Origin: Ulota crispa
Lineage: Eukaryota > Streptophyta > Bryopsida > Orthotrichales > Orthotrichaceae
Reading direction: 5' to 3'
Assembly: GCA_963920765.1 (NCBI GenBank)
Contig: OY987250.1
Location: 3,534,001-3,598,000, forward strand
Length of the DNA: 64,000 nt
Below are positions 20,905 to 32,658 of this stretch, piece after piece. The notes beneath the pieces are model-generated. The model ran no database searches. It was given only the letters and a program-made list of their open reading frames with translations, and had not been told where the DNA came from. The position numbers and the translations under genes are program-made. Position 1 is the stretch's first letter. Every line of letters starts with the position of its first letter.

Positions 20905-23900
20905 TATTTTTTTGCCCGCACAAGTTTTTCACCCATGCAATAATTACCCACGCAAATTTTAACATTTTTAAATTTTACCCACACAATTTTTTTAGCCACA
21001 AGGTTTATTCACCCATGCATTTTGTTGATCCACACAAGTTTGTCCCCATGCTGTAATTACCCACGCAGTTTTTTACATTCGTGATCTTACCCACACGATT
21101 TTTTCACCCACAAAGTATTTTTGCTCATGTCGTTTTTTCATGCACATAGTTCTTTACCCACAAAGTTTTTTAACAAACGCAATTCTTTTACCCACAAGGT
21201 TGTTTTGCCCACGCACTTTTTATATCCACATAAATTTTTCACCCATGCAATTTTGTTACCCAAGCAAATTTTTTCACCCAAAAAGTTTAATTGCTCACGT
21301 AGTTCATTTATCCACGCAGTTTTTCTACGCACAAGGTTTTTTTGCCCAAGCACTTTTTTAATCCACGCAATTTGTTAATCCACGCAATTTTTTACCCACG
21401 CAATTTCTCAGCCACGCAATAACTATCTAGAACCCAATTTTGTTACCCACACAAAAAAACATTTTCTAACTTTTGCGCGCACAGTTTTTTATCCACATAC
21501 TGATTACCCACACAAATTTTTACATTTTGTTTTTGCCCACGCACTTTTTTGACACACGCACTTCATTTTACCAACGCATGATTTTACCCACGCATTTTCA
21601 AACCCTTGCATAGTTCTAATCCATGTATATTTTTAACACACGCACATTTTTGAGTCTCGGAGTTTAATAACCCACGAACCATTCTAACTCAGATAGTATT
21701 CTAACCAACGCGTATTTTTAACTCCCATAGTTTTTTAACACACGTATATATTTAACTCACGCAGTTTTTAACTCACATATGTTTTTACCCCATGTAGTTT
21801 TTTAACCCACATGTATTTTTAACCCATGCAAATTTTTAACCCACATGTATTTTTAACCCATGCAAATTTTTAACCCACATGTATTTTTAACCCATGCAAA
21901 TTTTTAACCCATGCAAATTTTTAACCCATGCAAATTTTTAACCCATGCAAATTTTTAACCCATGCAAATTTTTAACCCATGCAAATTTTTAACCCATGCA
22001 AATTTTTAACCCATGCAAATTTTTAACCCATGCAAATTTTTAACCCATGCAAATTTTTAACCCATGCAAATTTTTAACCCATGTATAATTTTAATCCATG
22101 CAATTTTTTAGCACACGTACATTTTCAACCCACATATATTTTAAACCAATGGGGTTTTTAACCCAAGGATAATTTGAACCCACATAGTTTGTTAACCCAT
22201 GTTTATTTTTAACCCTTGTAGCTTTTTAGCCCATTGATATTCTTGACTCCTATAGTATTTCAACCCACATATATTTTAAACCCATCTAGTTTTTTAGCCC
22301 AAAAATAATTTTAGGTCACGTACATTTTTAACTCCTGTGGTTATTTTAACGCATGCAGTTTTTTAACCCACGTATAAATTTTAACCCATGCAGCTTTTGA
22401 GCGCACATACAATTTCTAACCTATGTAGCTTTTGGGGCACACACATTTTTAACCCACGTAGTATTATAACCCATGTATAATTTTAACTCATGCAATTTAA
22501 ACCATGCAGCTTTTACGCCTACTTACATTTTTGACTTACGCAGTTTTTAACTCAAGGATAATTTTAACCAATGTATTATAACCCATGTATAATTTTAACT
22601 CATGCAATTTAAACCATGCAGCTTTTACGCCTACTTACATTTTTGACTTACGCAGTTTTTAACTCAAGGATAATTTTAACCAATGTAGTTTGTTAACCCA
22701 CGTATGTTTTTAACCCATGTAGCTTTTTAGCCCACTCATACTTTTGACCCTTATAATATATCAACCCATGCAATTTTTTAACCCACGTATATTTTTAATC
22801 CATGCAATTCTTTCAATCCATGCAATTCTTTTAATCCATGCAACTCTTTTAATCCATGCAATTTTTTTAATCCATGCAATTTTTTTAATCCATGCATTTT
22901 TTAAATCCAAGGATAATTTTAACCCACGTATATTTTTAATCCATGCAATTTTTAGCCCACTGATATTCTTGACTTATGTAATATTTCAACCCACGTACAT
23001 TTTTCACCTACACATATTTTTAACCCATGCAATTTTTTGGCCCAAGGGTAATTTTAGCCCACATACATTTTTAACTCTTGTATTCTTTTAACCCACTTAT
23101 ATTTCTAACCCATGCAATTTTTTAACCTACGTATAATTTTTGCTCATGCAGCTTTTTAGCACACACACATTTTCAATCCACGCAGTTTTGCAACCTACGT
23201 ATAATTTTAACCCACGTGGTTTGTTAACCCACGGATATTTTTAGCCCATGCAGCTTTTTAGCCCACTGATTTTCTTGACTCTAGTAGTATTTCAACCCAT
23301 GTACATTCTTAACCTACACATATTTTTAACCCATGCAGTTTTTTAACTCAAAGATAATTTTAGCCCACATATATTTTTAACTTCCGTAGTTTTTTTGTTC
23401 CCCACAAATGTTTTTAACCCACACATTTTTAGCCCATGCATACTATTATCTCCCATGGTGTTTTAATCCACGCATATTTTTAGCCCACACATATTTTCAA
23501 CTCCCGTAGTTTCTATTCCCACATATATTTTAGACTCACGCATTTTTTTAACCATGCATATTTGTAACCCACCTATATTTTTGGCCCTCGCAATTTTTTA
23601 ACTCACAATTATTTATACCTCATGAAGTTTATTAACCCACATATTTTCTTAACCCATATGTATTTTTAACCCATGCAGCGTTTTAGGCCACACATATTTT
23701 TGACTCACTTAGTTTTTTAACCCACATACATTTATAACCCACACATGTTTTCAACCCATGCATTTTTTTAACCCATGTATATTTTTAGCCCATGTAGTAT
23801 TTTAACCCAAGGATAATTTTAACCCATGTAGTTTTTTAATCCACGTATATTTTTAACCAACGCAGTTTTTTAGCCCATGCATATTTCTAACTCACATAGT

Positions 23901-24640
23901 GTTCTAATCCATGCATACTTTTAGCCCAAACATATTTTTAACTCCCGTAGTTTTATTCCCATGTATATGTTTGACTCATGCATCTCCGATTCCACGCATA
24001 TTTGTAAGTCATGTAGATTTTAACCAACACAGTCTTATAAAACACATATGTTTTACACCCGTGCAATTCTTTGACCCACATATATTTTTAACTCACGCAA
24101 TTTTTTCAATCCACGTATATTTTTAACTCAAGCAAATTTTCGCCAACACAAATTCAATTCTTGTAGTTTTTTTTTACCCACGTGTAATTTTGACTCTCAT
24201 TGCTTTTTAACCCACATTTATTTTGAACCCATGTTGTTATTTAACCTACATATGTTTTCAACCAACGCAGTTTTCTAACCCACAAATATTATTAACTCCC
24301 ATGGTTTTTTTAATCCACATATATTTCAAAACATTACAATCTTTAAACCTAGGCAATTTTTTAGGCCAATGATCATTTTAACCCACGTAGTTTTGTAAGC
24401 CACATAATTTTTCAACCCACATATATATTTAACCCATGCAACTTTTTAGTCCACGCATATTTTTGACTCCCATAGTTCTTTAACCCACGTACATTTCTAA
24501 CCCACACATACTTTTAACCCATGCAATTTTAACCCATGCAATTTTTTAACCCATGTATCTTTTTAGCCCATGCAGCTTTTTAACGCATGCACAAATTTAA
24601 CTCTTGTAATATTTTAACCCACGTACAATTTTAACTCATG
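20905..24640 (+). repeat. Left arm of foldback satellite (AACCCAYGYA repeats)
   Basis: About 3.7 kb of degenerate repeats with a period near 17-22 bp, built around TTTTTAACCCACGTATAT and TTTTTAACCCATGCAATT. Open frames here are by-products of the repeat. The reverse complement of the same repeat forms 25745-26514 and 27421-28740, so the two can fold together. The composition (AACCC plus T-runs) is not a true telomere repeat. Confidence 0.9.
21804..22075 (+). repeat. Homogenised 17-bp array, 16 units in register
   Basis: Sixteen 17-bp units fit exactly. The first five alternate AACCCACATGTATTTTT and AACCCATGCAAATTTTT; the last eleven (21889-22075) are identical copies of the second type. This uniform block sits inside strongly diverged repeats, so it must be much younger than its surroundings. 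Confidence 0.95.
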
Positions 24641-24900
24641 CAAAGTTCCATTGGTTGTAAAGGAACTCTAGTTCCAACTCACACCACAAGCAAAGGCTAG
24701 GTGGCAAAGTTTCATTGGTTGTAAAGGAACTCTAGATAGTTCTAGAACTTACACCACAAGCAAAGGCTAGGTGGCAAAGTTCCCATTGCTTGTAAAGGAA
24801 CTCTAGTTCCAACTCACATCACAAGCAAAGGCTAGGTGGCAAAGTTCCATTGCTTGTAAAAGAACTCTAGTTCCAACTCACACCACAAACAAAGGCCTCA
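24641..24900 (+). repeat. Four tandem copies of a 64-70-bp unit
   Basis: Units begin at 24641, 24705, 24775 and 24840 with CAAAGTTCCATTGGTTGTAA-like sequence and include CAAAGGCTAGGTGG. Unit 2 carries a small insertion (AGATAGTTCTAG). They lie directly upstream of a TATA-like motif, so they could be promoter-type repeats. Confidence 0.88.
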
Positions 24901-25744
24901 AACATGGGGGTTGGAATTGTATAAGTAGAACCCTTTGCTCCACTCTCTCATCTTCCAAGCTCCTAGCTCCATTTCATGAGCTCTTGCTTGCCATTGTCAT
25001 TCATCTTTGGTTGGTGTGGCTTGGAGTTTGGGGGATAGTGTTTATGGCGCCCATATTGCCAAAGTTGGAACCCTTGTGTTGCCAAAAAAGGGCAACACAA
25101 GAAGAAGGCCACAGTGAAGGCCGTGCCCAAAAAGAGGCCATTCTTCAAGCCCACAAAGGTGCGGCACTTGGTCCCTCAGTTGAAGACCAAGCCCTGGTGT
25201 GAGAGAGTGCCATTTCCACCACCATGTCCACCACCCTCTCCAAGTGAGGCATGGGAGGCATGCAAGCCTATATGGAGCATTTGGGATTGATAAATCCCAA
25301 TAGCCATAGTCTTGCGTAGCATTGGGCAATGTAGGGGTGGGAGGTGGCATAGTGAGAGGCATGATGTATTACCATAAATTTTATATATACATGGACCCTC
25401 GCCCCTCTTGCCACTCTTTGTGTCTCAGTGTGTTTGAGTCCATGTTTTTTATTAGTAATAATACTAGCAAGTAAATGTGTGAATTTACACATTCTTTGCA
25501 TCTTCACTTTATTTAGGTTTTTTGAATATTGAACCGTCATGTGGTCTCAAAATAACTTGGGAAACAAATACCACCTAAGACTTGTTTTAATATTAAATCC
25601 TTGGTTGGTAAGAGAATGAAAATGCAAATTTCTGTTCTCTTTTCATACCAAACTATAAAGCCCAAATTCTTATTTTGCCACCAATGCCCACTTTTGGCCT
25701 ACCACCTCAACGTCTCTATATAACACAATACCGCGGCGATTCGT
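24901..25744 (+). other. Centre of the foldback structure; possible transcription unit
   Basis: Single-copy DNA between the two satellite arms. A TATA-like TTGTATAAGTAGA at 24916-24928 is followed by a CT-rich stretch, typical of a plant promoter. A hairpin (CTTGTGTTGCC, 7-base loop, GGCAACACAAG) lies at about 25072-25100. One frame from about 25046 to 25291 is open, Lys-rich then Pro-rich (KKGQHKKKATVKAVPKKRPF; PFPPPCPPPSPS), but has no Met start. An overlapping frame starts with ATG at 25044. I do not recognise either product. Confidence 0.35.
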
Positions 25745-26514
25745 TTATTGCATGGGTAAAAAAATTGTGTGGGCAATTATTGCGAGAGTAAAAAACTTGG
25801 GTGGTAATAAAAATATGTGTGGGTTAAAAAATTGAGTGGGTTGAAAATACATAGGTGGATTAAAAAACTGCGTTAGTTAAAAATATACATGGGTTAGAAA
25901 ACTGCGCGGGTTTAAAGTATACGTAGGTTAAAAAATTGCGTTGTTTTAAAATACACATCGATTAAAAAAACTGCGGGAGTTATAAATATACATGGCTTAG
26001 AAAATTGCGCGGGCTAAAAATATACGTAGGTTAAAACATTGTGTGGGTTCAAAGTATACGCAGGTTAAAAAATTGTATGGGTTGAAAATACACTCGGATT
26101 TTTAAAACTACAAAAGTTGAAAATATACATGGGTTAGAAACTCGCGTGAGTTAAAAATATATGTGAATTAAAAAAACTACAAGAGGTAAAAGTTTGCATG
26201 GCTTAAAAAGAACCTGAGTCAAATATATACGTGGATTAAAAACTACAAGAGTTTGAAATACGTGTCGGCTAAAAAACCGCGTGAGTTAGAAATGTATGTG
26301 GATTAACAAAACTACGTGAGTTATACATATACTTGGCTTAGAAAATTGCATGGGTTAAAAATCTACGTGGGTTTAAAGTATACATAGGTTAAAAAGTTAC
26401 ATGGGTTAAAATTATACGTGGATTAAAAAATTTATGGGAGTTAAAAATATGTGTGGGTCAAAAATATTTGGGAGTTAAAAATACGCGTGTGTTAGAAAAC
26501 TACGTGGGTTATAA
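25745..26514 (-). repeat. Right arm of foldback satellite, part 1
   Basis: Degenerate repeats of GGGTTAAAAATATACGTGG type, the reverse complement of the 20905-24640 array. Interrupted at 26515 by a TTAACCCCTAAAGG element and resumed at 27421. Confidence 0.9.
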
Positions 26515-27420
26515 TTAACCCCTAAAGGTCCAAGGAAACCACTTTGGGCTTATGAGAACTTGGGCAGGCTCTATTGATTTCATAATTTGGATGTTTTTCA
26601 TGAAATTTTTAGAATGGATGCTACTCATCATAATCTACATGTGAAGCTTTATTTCATGTCATTTGGATAAGTAATACAAAAGTTAGAAGGTTTTTTCAAT
26701 TTCAATGTCAAACCGGGCAGTAAAAAATATATTCTATTTTTTTTTTAATGTTTTTATAGAATTGTATAGATTGATACCTACTCAAAATAGTTTGAATCAC
26801 TCAATTCCAAATAATGAGGTAACAGATACAAGGAGTTTTATTTTGCGGGCAATGAAGGTAGGAAGAGGGTAGAAAAAACATATAAAGTTATCTTTTACCC
26901 TCAATTTTAAAAATTTTCAAATGAAAATTAAAATTAAAGTTACTAATTGTTTGTTAGAGCATTCGCACCATTGGGATTAACAATTTTCAAATTCTTCCAA
27001 AACTTATTAGCATATTAGTTATATCTTTCATTCACCAATACCTTTCACTTTACAATTTTTGTAAAATTGAATAAAAAAAAAATTTGGTTAAATTTTTTAT
27101 ACATGCTTTCAACCCATTTTCCGACATAACGCAAAAAATGCACAAGAAATACAACATATGTGTTTTTTCTAAAAAGTTTGAAAATCAAAACTTCACCTTT
27201 AGGAAGGACTAGAAAAGCCTACATTTTGAAATTTAGGCACATTGATCTTGCAATTGGTGGGGATATTCATTCTAAAATTTTGGGACAATGTACTTGTGCA
27301 AGTCAACCAGAGGATCCTACGATTGGATTTGTGAAAAAATAAATTTCAATGAAGATTTTGACCCTGATTTGGTTTGAAGCAGTTTTGGACCTCTAAACAT
27401 AAAAGAATTTTAGGAGTTAA
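26515..27420. mobile_element. TTAACCCCTAAAGG-type element inserted in the right arm
   Basis: It begins TTAACCCCTAAAGGTCCAAG and ends TTTAGGAGTTAA, with TTGGACCTCTAAA just inside. The interior resembles the elements at 43498-44454 and 50094-51056. It contains no transposase frame. It splits the satellite arm, so it inserted after that arm existed. Confidence 0.75.
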
Positions 27421-28740
27421 GCAAGGATTAGAAAACTACAAGAGTTTAAAAAATTGCATGGGTAAAAAAAGAACGTGAGTCAAATATACCTGTGGGTAAA
27501 AAAACTACAAGAGCTTAAAATATGTGTTGGCTAAAAAATTGCGTGAATAAAAAACATACTTGGATTAAAAAAGTATGGGAGTTTAAAATATACACAGGTT
27601 GAAAATACATAGGTTACAAAACCGTGTGGGTTAAAATGTACATGAGCTACAAATATGCATGGGTTAAAAAATGCAAGAGTTACAAATATATGTGGGAATA
27701 AAAACTACAAGAGTTAAAAATATGTGTGGGCTAAAAGTATGCGTGGATTAAAACACTATGGTAGATAATAATGTGCATGGGTAAAAAAAATGCATGAGTT
27801 CATAGTATATGTAGGTTCAAAATGTGCATGGGTTAAAAATAAACATGGGTTAAACAAACTACGGGAGCTAAAAACATGTGTGGTTTAGAAAACCGCCTCA
27901 GTTCAAAAATTGCATGGGTTAAAAATACACATGGGTTAAAATACTGCTTGGGTTAAAATACTGCGTGGGTTTAAAATGTTTGTGCGCTAAAACTTTGCAT
28001 GGGTCAAAATTGTACGTGGGTTAAAAAATTGCGTGGGTTATAATATACATGGGTTATAAAACCACATGAGGTAAAAATATGTGTGAGTTAAAAATATACA
28101 TGGGTTGAAAAGCAAAGGGAGTTAAAAATATGCGTTGGTTGTAATACTATGTGAGTTAGAATGGTTCATGGGTTATAAAGCTACGAGACTTAAAAATGTG
28201 GGTGTGTTTAAAATATTTGTGGATTAGAAGTATATGTGGGTTAAATAACTGCGTGGGTTAAAATACTGCGAACTAGGAGAGTTTGAATGGTTTGTGGGTT
28301 AAAAAACTACAGGAGTTAAAAATGTGTGTGGGTTAAAATTATACGTGAGTTAAAAATATACGTGGGTGAAATAATTGTGTGGGTTAAAATTATACGTGAG
28401 TTAAAAATATACGTGGGTGAAATAATTGTGTGAGTTATAATTATGTGTGGGTTGGAATTATATGTGATTAGAATTATACGTGGCTTAAAAAATTGCGTGA
28501 GTTCAAAATATGCATGGGGCAAAAAACTACTTAGGAAATAAAACTACACGGTTAAAAATATTGCATGGGGAAAAAGTTGTGTGGGTAGAAAACTTGCTTG
28601 GTTTTGAAAATATGCGTGGGCTAAAAGATTGCTTGGGTAAAAAACTACGTGGTTTTAAAATATGTGTGGATTAGAAAATTGCGTGGGTAGAAAACTACGT
28701 GGTTTTAAAAAATATGTGTGGGTAAAAAAAATTGTTTGAT
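27421..28740 (-). repeat. Right arm of foldback satellite, part 2
   Basis: Continuation of the reverse-complement repeats (GGGTTAAAAATATGTGTGGG, GTGGGTTAAAAAACTGC). It includes a local near-perfect duplication of about 57 bp at 28330-28440 (TTATACGTGAGTTAAAAATA repeated). Confidence 0.9.
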
Positions 28741-29079
28741 ATCTAGGTTTTTGATAGTCAAATAAAACTTATCCAACTAATTCAAGTAGAACAATGGAAT
28801 CATGAAAGAAATAAAATCACACGTGATTAACCCCTCAACGCCCAAGGGGCCCAAACCGGGCCCCTTTGAGTTTTATGCATAGAAATTCAAAGTTTTTCCA
28901 ATATTTTTTGTAGTGGTTATTATTATTTTAAAATTGTTATTGAAGTCTTGTTTTAACATTAGGAGTTTAATTTTGAAAATGAATTAACATGATTTGTCTA
29001 TTCAAGATTTTGTGCAAGGGTATCCATTGCAAATCTTCACTTTCTAGTGTTGAAGGTTTTTGGAAATGAGCCTCAAGTA

Positions 29080-29621
29080 TAGTAGCAAAAAGAAAGAGTA
29101 CATAAGCCCCTCTCATTGCATTCAAAAAAGTTGGTATAACAAAGAACATAATTGGCATTTTATCCTCAGATTTTTTGTATGTGATCCTTGTGCTATCATG
29201 ATCAAGCATGCCAAATTTCAATTACTAAAAACTAAAATCCTATTTTTGGTAAATTGTTTTGTGGCATAATCATGGTTTTACAAGAAAGTTGATTAAAATA
29301 CGTTGGTGATGAATTTTTGAGATTTGATTGCATGGATATGTAGGAGACATCCATACACTTTCTTCCTTTCAAACAAACATTTTCAAAAAGTTTCAAAATT
29401 CCCCCTATAGAAATTTTAATGTTTGGGCGATCATGACCAAATTTAGTAAAATATATATTTCTTTAGGAAATTACTTTTTGTTATTTGATGCATACATTGT
29501 GACTAAGTTTGTACCTTTAAACATGATGATATGTTTATTTAAACAAAAACTAATTAATTTATAGGGCAAACTTCTTTATATCTCGTAAGAGGGACTTATG
29601 TACTCTTTCTTTAGGGTATTG
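29080..29621. mobile_element. Palindromic TA-flanked element E3
   Basis: The left end (TAGTAGCAAAAAGAAAGAG) and right end (CTCTTTCTTTAGGGTATTG) are imperfect inverted partners. TA flanks it at 29078-29079 and 29622-29623. The interior is clearly related to E2 (shared TTGATTGCATGGAT and CATGACCAAATTTAG), but it lacks much of one arm. Confidence 0.7.
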
Positions 29622-29623
29622 TA

Positions 29624-30175
29624 TAGTGGGGGGACAAAAAGATTGGGAAATGGGTGAGTTGGTAGCTGTCTTTAAACTAAGGTGGGTACACTCATAAGCA
29701 TTCGTGTCCCCATAACCGTCACCTCTAAAATCTTGAAAAATCTGTGGAAATAAATAGATGTAATGACAAGGATGTACAACATGTGAACATGAAACCTTAG
29801 TGTTGGTTATGGGTGCAATGGCAATTTGCTCTTTAAAAATTCACAACTTATTCTCACAATATCCAAATAATACATTTGAAAGTGCAAACTCATTTTTTTA
29901 TTGTTTCTAATAGGATCCTATAATATGCTAGCTATTTATTAATAGTCATCATGTTCAAAACCCTTAAACTCACGCTTATGGGTGTACCCACCTTACTAGA
30001 ATTTTTTAGGATTGCAACCAAATAAAAATTTGCAGCTCAAAAATTTGTGAACTTAACATTATTAAATTTAAAATTTTAGCATCTTAGCAATATTTCACCC
30101 CATGAGCCAAAAATCAAGATCATATTTGGGATGAGTGGAATTGGAAGATTTCCCAATCTTTATGTCCTCCCACTA
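29624..30175. mobile_element. Palindromic TA-flanked element E4
   Basis: It begins TAGTGGGGGGACAAAAAGAT and ends with the inverted copy (ATCTTTATGTCCTCCCACTA). TA lies at 29622-29623 and 30176-30177. Inner blocks TAAGGTGGGTACA and its complement also pair. It shares its left TA with the right end of E3. Confidence 0.8.
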
Positions 30176-30579
30176 TACACTAGAACTTGGAGAAGAAATC
30201 ACATTAAAGATTCACTTTAAAAAATTGTAGAATAGATTTTGAGAAGCTGTAAATTGATTGGGGTTATGCATGTTATACTTTACATATTCACATTTTTTTG
30301 GTACCCTCAATTGTTGGTTTGAGATGCAAAAATTGAATTGAAAAAGTTCAAATCACTTTCACAATTTTAACACCCTCATGATCAAACATAATAATCTTTC
30401 AATCTATAAGTGGTATTGTTGTGATTTCTTTTCCTCTATGGTCTATAACATGTGTACCTTGAATTCGTGCAATTATGCTTCAAAGAAAATTGATAAGATT
30501 GATCAAAATGCCAGTTTTTTTGTACACTTTCAAGCAAATTCTCTGATACTCAGAAACACCACGGGCATTGAGGGGTTAA

Positions 30580-31645
30580 CACTTTCCTCTCCCTTGTAAA
30601 AGAATTCTTAATTTTGTGTTTTTATAGAGGATGCGTTTTCTCATTCTATAGTATATACCAAGAGATTTTTGCTCAAATAATATTTTAAAACTAATTGTAA
30701 TGTTACGTGAACACAAACTTTCTCCTAGAAAGAAAATAATTCTTCACACGCTTGCAAATGTTTGCATTAATAAAAGAATTAAATGTAACGGCCAACCTTG
30801 AAGGATGAGAATACCTTCACATGACAACCCAATGGATGGAAAAACAAATCATGGTATTGAGATAGGGTAATGATTTTATCTAATTCTATGTTACTCCTCT
30901 TTAAAAAAATGATGACATTTTAATTCCCTTACGTCAGGAGTAGAATGAAAAATGTATAATGTTTGAAATACCCTGAATCCAAGATATGGTACAAGTGTAA
31001 AATAAAAATTCGAACATAGAAAACTAGGTTTTTCTTCAACCTCTTTGCGTTTAATTCTGAAAACTGTACAATTAAATGCACATGTTTTATTATCTTAAAG
31101 TTTGTTCAGTCAATATAAGGATTAAATATTTTTGTTTCCAAACAAGCACAAAACCAGCTAAAGGAAAATTATTTCTACCTCTTTTAAACAAAAACTTTGG
31201 ATTGTTATGAAGTGTAATTTACAAGAATAATGGAGTAACCTCTTTTAATCAAAGGTTTTGAGTTATCTATCATTATGATAACTTTGAACCAACTATTGCA
31301 CTCACTAATATTTATCAAATGGAGGTAAAGTCCGAAAGAAAGATATTTCTCCTAAAATTGATTTTAGGTTGATAACACTATAAATGGTTACTTTGCAATT
31401 TATTTTTCCTTTAGTTTATAATGTTCGCTATGATTATGGTGGTTTATCGAGTTTTTTTTACAACTGAATTTTTGAAGATAAATTGAACCCTTCAATGATC
31501 ACAAATAATTTGTAGCAAAACATGAGTACTTTGTTTGTTGAAGAATATTTGTATTTTGAGGATTTATATTGTACCTATGTTAAAATCTTACATAAGAGCC
31601 TAATAAGATATAGATGGATGAGAGTAAAAACCAATTTCCATACAC
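30580..31645. other. Intergenic DNA without recognised features
   Basis: AT-rich sequence with no convincing gene, RNA gene or bounded repeat. Confidence 0.4.
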
Positions 31646-32119
31646 ATGGGCATCTTTGATACCATGGAGTACATACAAGCCTATTCATGTTTTCCCTTAT
31701 TTTTAAGTAGACACTATAATGAACATATATTCTCTTGGCAAAAATCTTTAATATCACAATACCGGTACATACCAGATCCAGCTCTTAAACGGCTTCAACG
31801 GCCCTTCAAGGACAATGAGTCTAAAACTCATCGCACAAAGAGGCTTCTCCTAAATGAGACCAAAAAAAAGAGGGGCTCTACAAAGGCTAAATACACCTTG
31901 GTTGTTGGATATACGTACCTGAGAGGAGAGGTTTGTATGAAAGTATTTAAAAAAATCAAGCTCACTATCCTCGTACTCCTCAATATACATGGCAAAATGT
32001 ATTGTACATTAAGATATTGGCCGCCTATGAAAACAACGACCATCTCCACCTCATTCTGGTACTTTGCAATACACCTGCAACCACGAATTTTCAAGCCAAC
32101 GTATAATAAGAAATCCTAA
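31646..32119 (+). CDS. Hypothetical open frame, 157 codons
   Basis: An ATG-started frame of 157 codons, converging on the 3' end of the branching enzyme gene. The product is basic (several Lys/Arg-rich stretches such as ETKKKRG), with no recognised domain and no clear signal peptide. It is longer than most chance frames nearby, but its composition is unremarkable for AT-rich DNA. I see no supporting promoter or splice evidence. It may be chance or the remnant of a mobile element. Confidence 0.15.
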   Translation: MGIFDTMEYIQAYSCFPLFLSRHYNEHIFSWQKSLISQYRYIPDPALKRLQRPFKDNESKTHRTKRLLLNETKKKRGSTKAKYTLVVGYTYLRGEVCMKVFKKIKLTILVLLNIHGKMYCTLRYWPPMKTTTISTSFWYFAIHLQPRIFKPTYNKKS

Positions 32120-32658
32120 TATTTGAATTTGGCACTTCTATTGAAAGAAAATCAAGATCTGAACTTAGAAATATCATATTTTGAGTTGCTCTTATATAAA
32201 TTCTAGACATCTTGAAGTATCCCCAAATAACTGATAGCAAAAACTGATAAGCGGCTTGTTCTGAGGGTCTAATGAGCAATGTGCACGGTTTTAAAAATTA
32301 GGCATTTTAGAAACAGACGCCTATTTTGCGTAGTTCCATTTGGATTTTGAGGGATTTTGAGCCTACATTGTGTTGGGGACAGACTACAATGATTTAAGTG
32401 TAATGTTTTTCTCCAAGGAATCTTCGGGCATAATTCATAATACGCTGATAGAGTTTGATGTCTAAATTAACCAAAATTAGCCAAATTGGGTATTTCCGCT
32501 GGCAGTGTGTCAAGGAAAAGCCACAGAAATGGTCGTTATTGTAACAATGGCATGTTTCAAAGTTCCAAACGAGAAGTTCAAGTGCCTAGAGCTCTACAGA
32601 TTTGAGGTGTCAGCCAGGTGAAAATGTGTGCAGGTTTTACTAAGATCCTTCCTTTTTT

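Larger units (their letters stand above)
28827..30579. mobile_element. TTAACCCCTCAA-type element, interrupted
   Basis: It begins TTAACCCCTCAACGCCCAAG and ends CGGGCATTGAGGGGTTAA. The two host halves (28827-29079, 30176-30579) match the elements at 47617, 49139 and 57110 as a continuous sequence. A 1096-bp insertion (29080-30175) splits it at a TA. No coding capacity. Confidence 0.8.

Noticed and set aside
21804-22075. CRISPR-like array
   Set aside because: Units are directly adjacent with no variable spacers, and all genes here are from a plant nucleus.
21121-24126. His/Phe/Ile-rich proteins encoded in the satellite
   Set aside because: The frames simply translate the repeat unit; they appear on both strands and have no start context or conservation signal.
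20905-24640. Internal telomere tract because of the repeated AACCC
   Set aside because: The unit is 17-22 bp with long T-runs and CATGCA/CACGTA, not the 7-bp CCCTAAA repeat.
31646-32119. Treating the 157-codon frame as a real gene
   Set aside because: Kept only as a low-confidence feature: no domain, promoter or splice support and random-looking composition.
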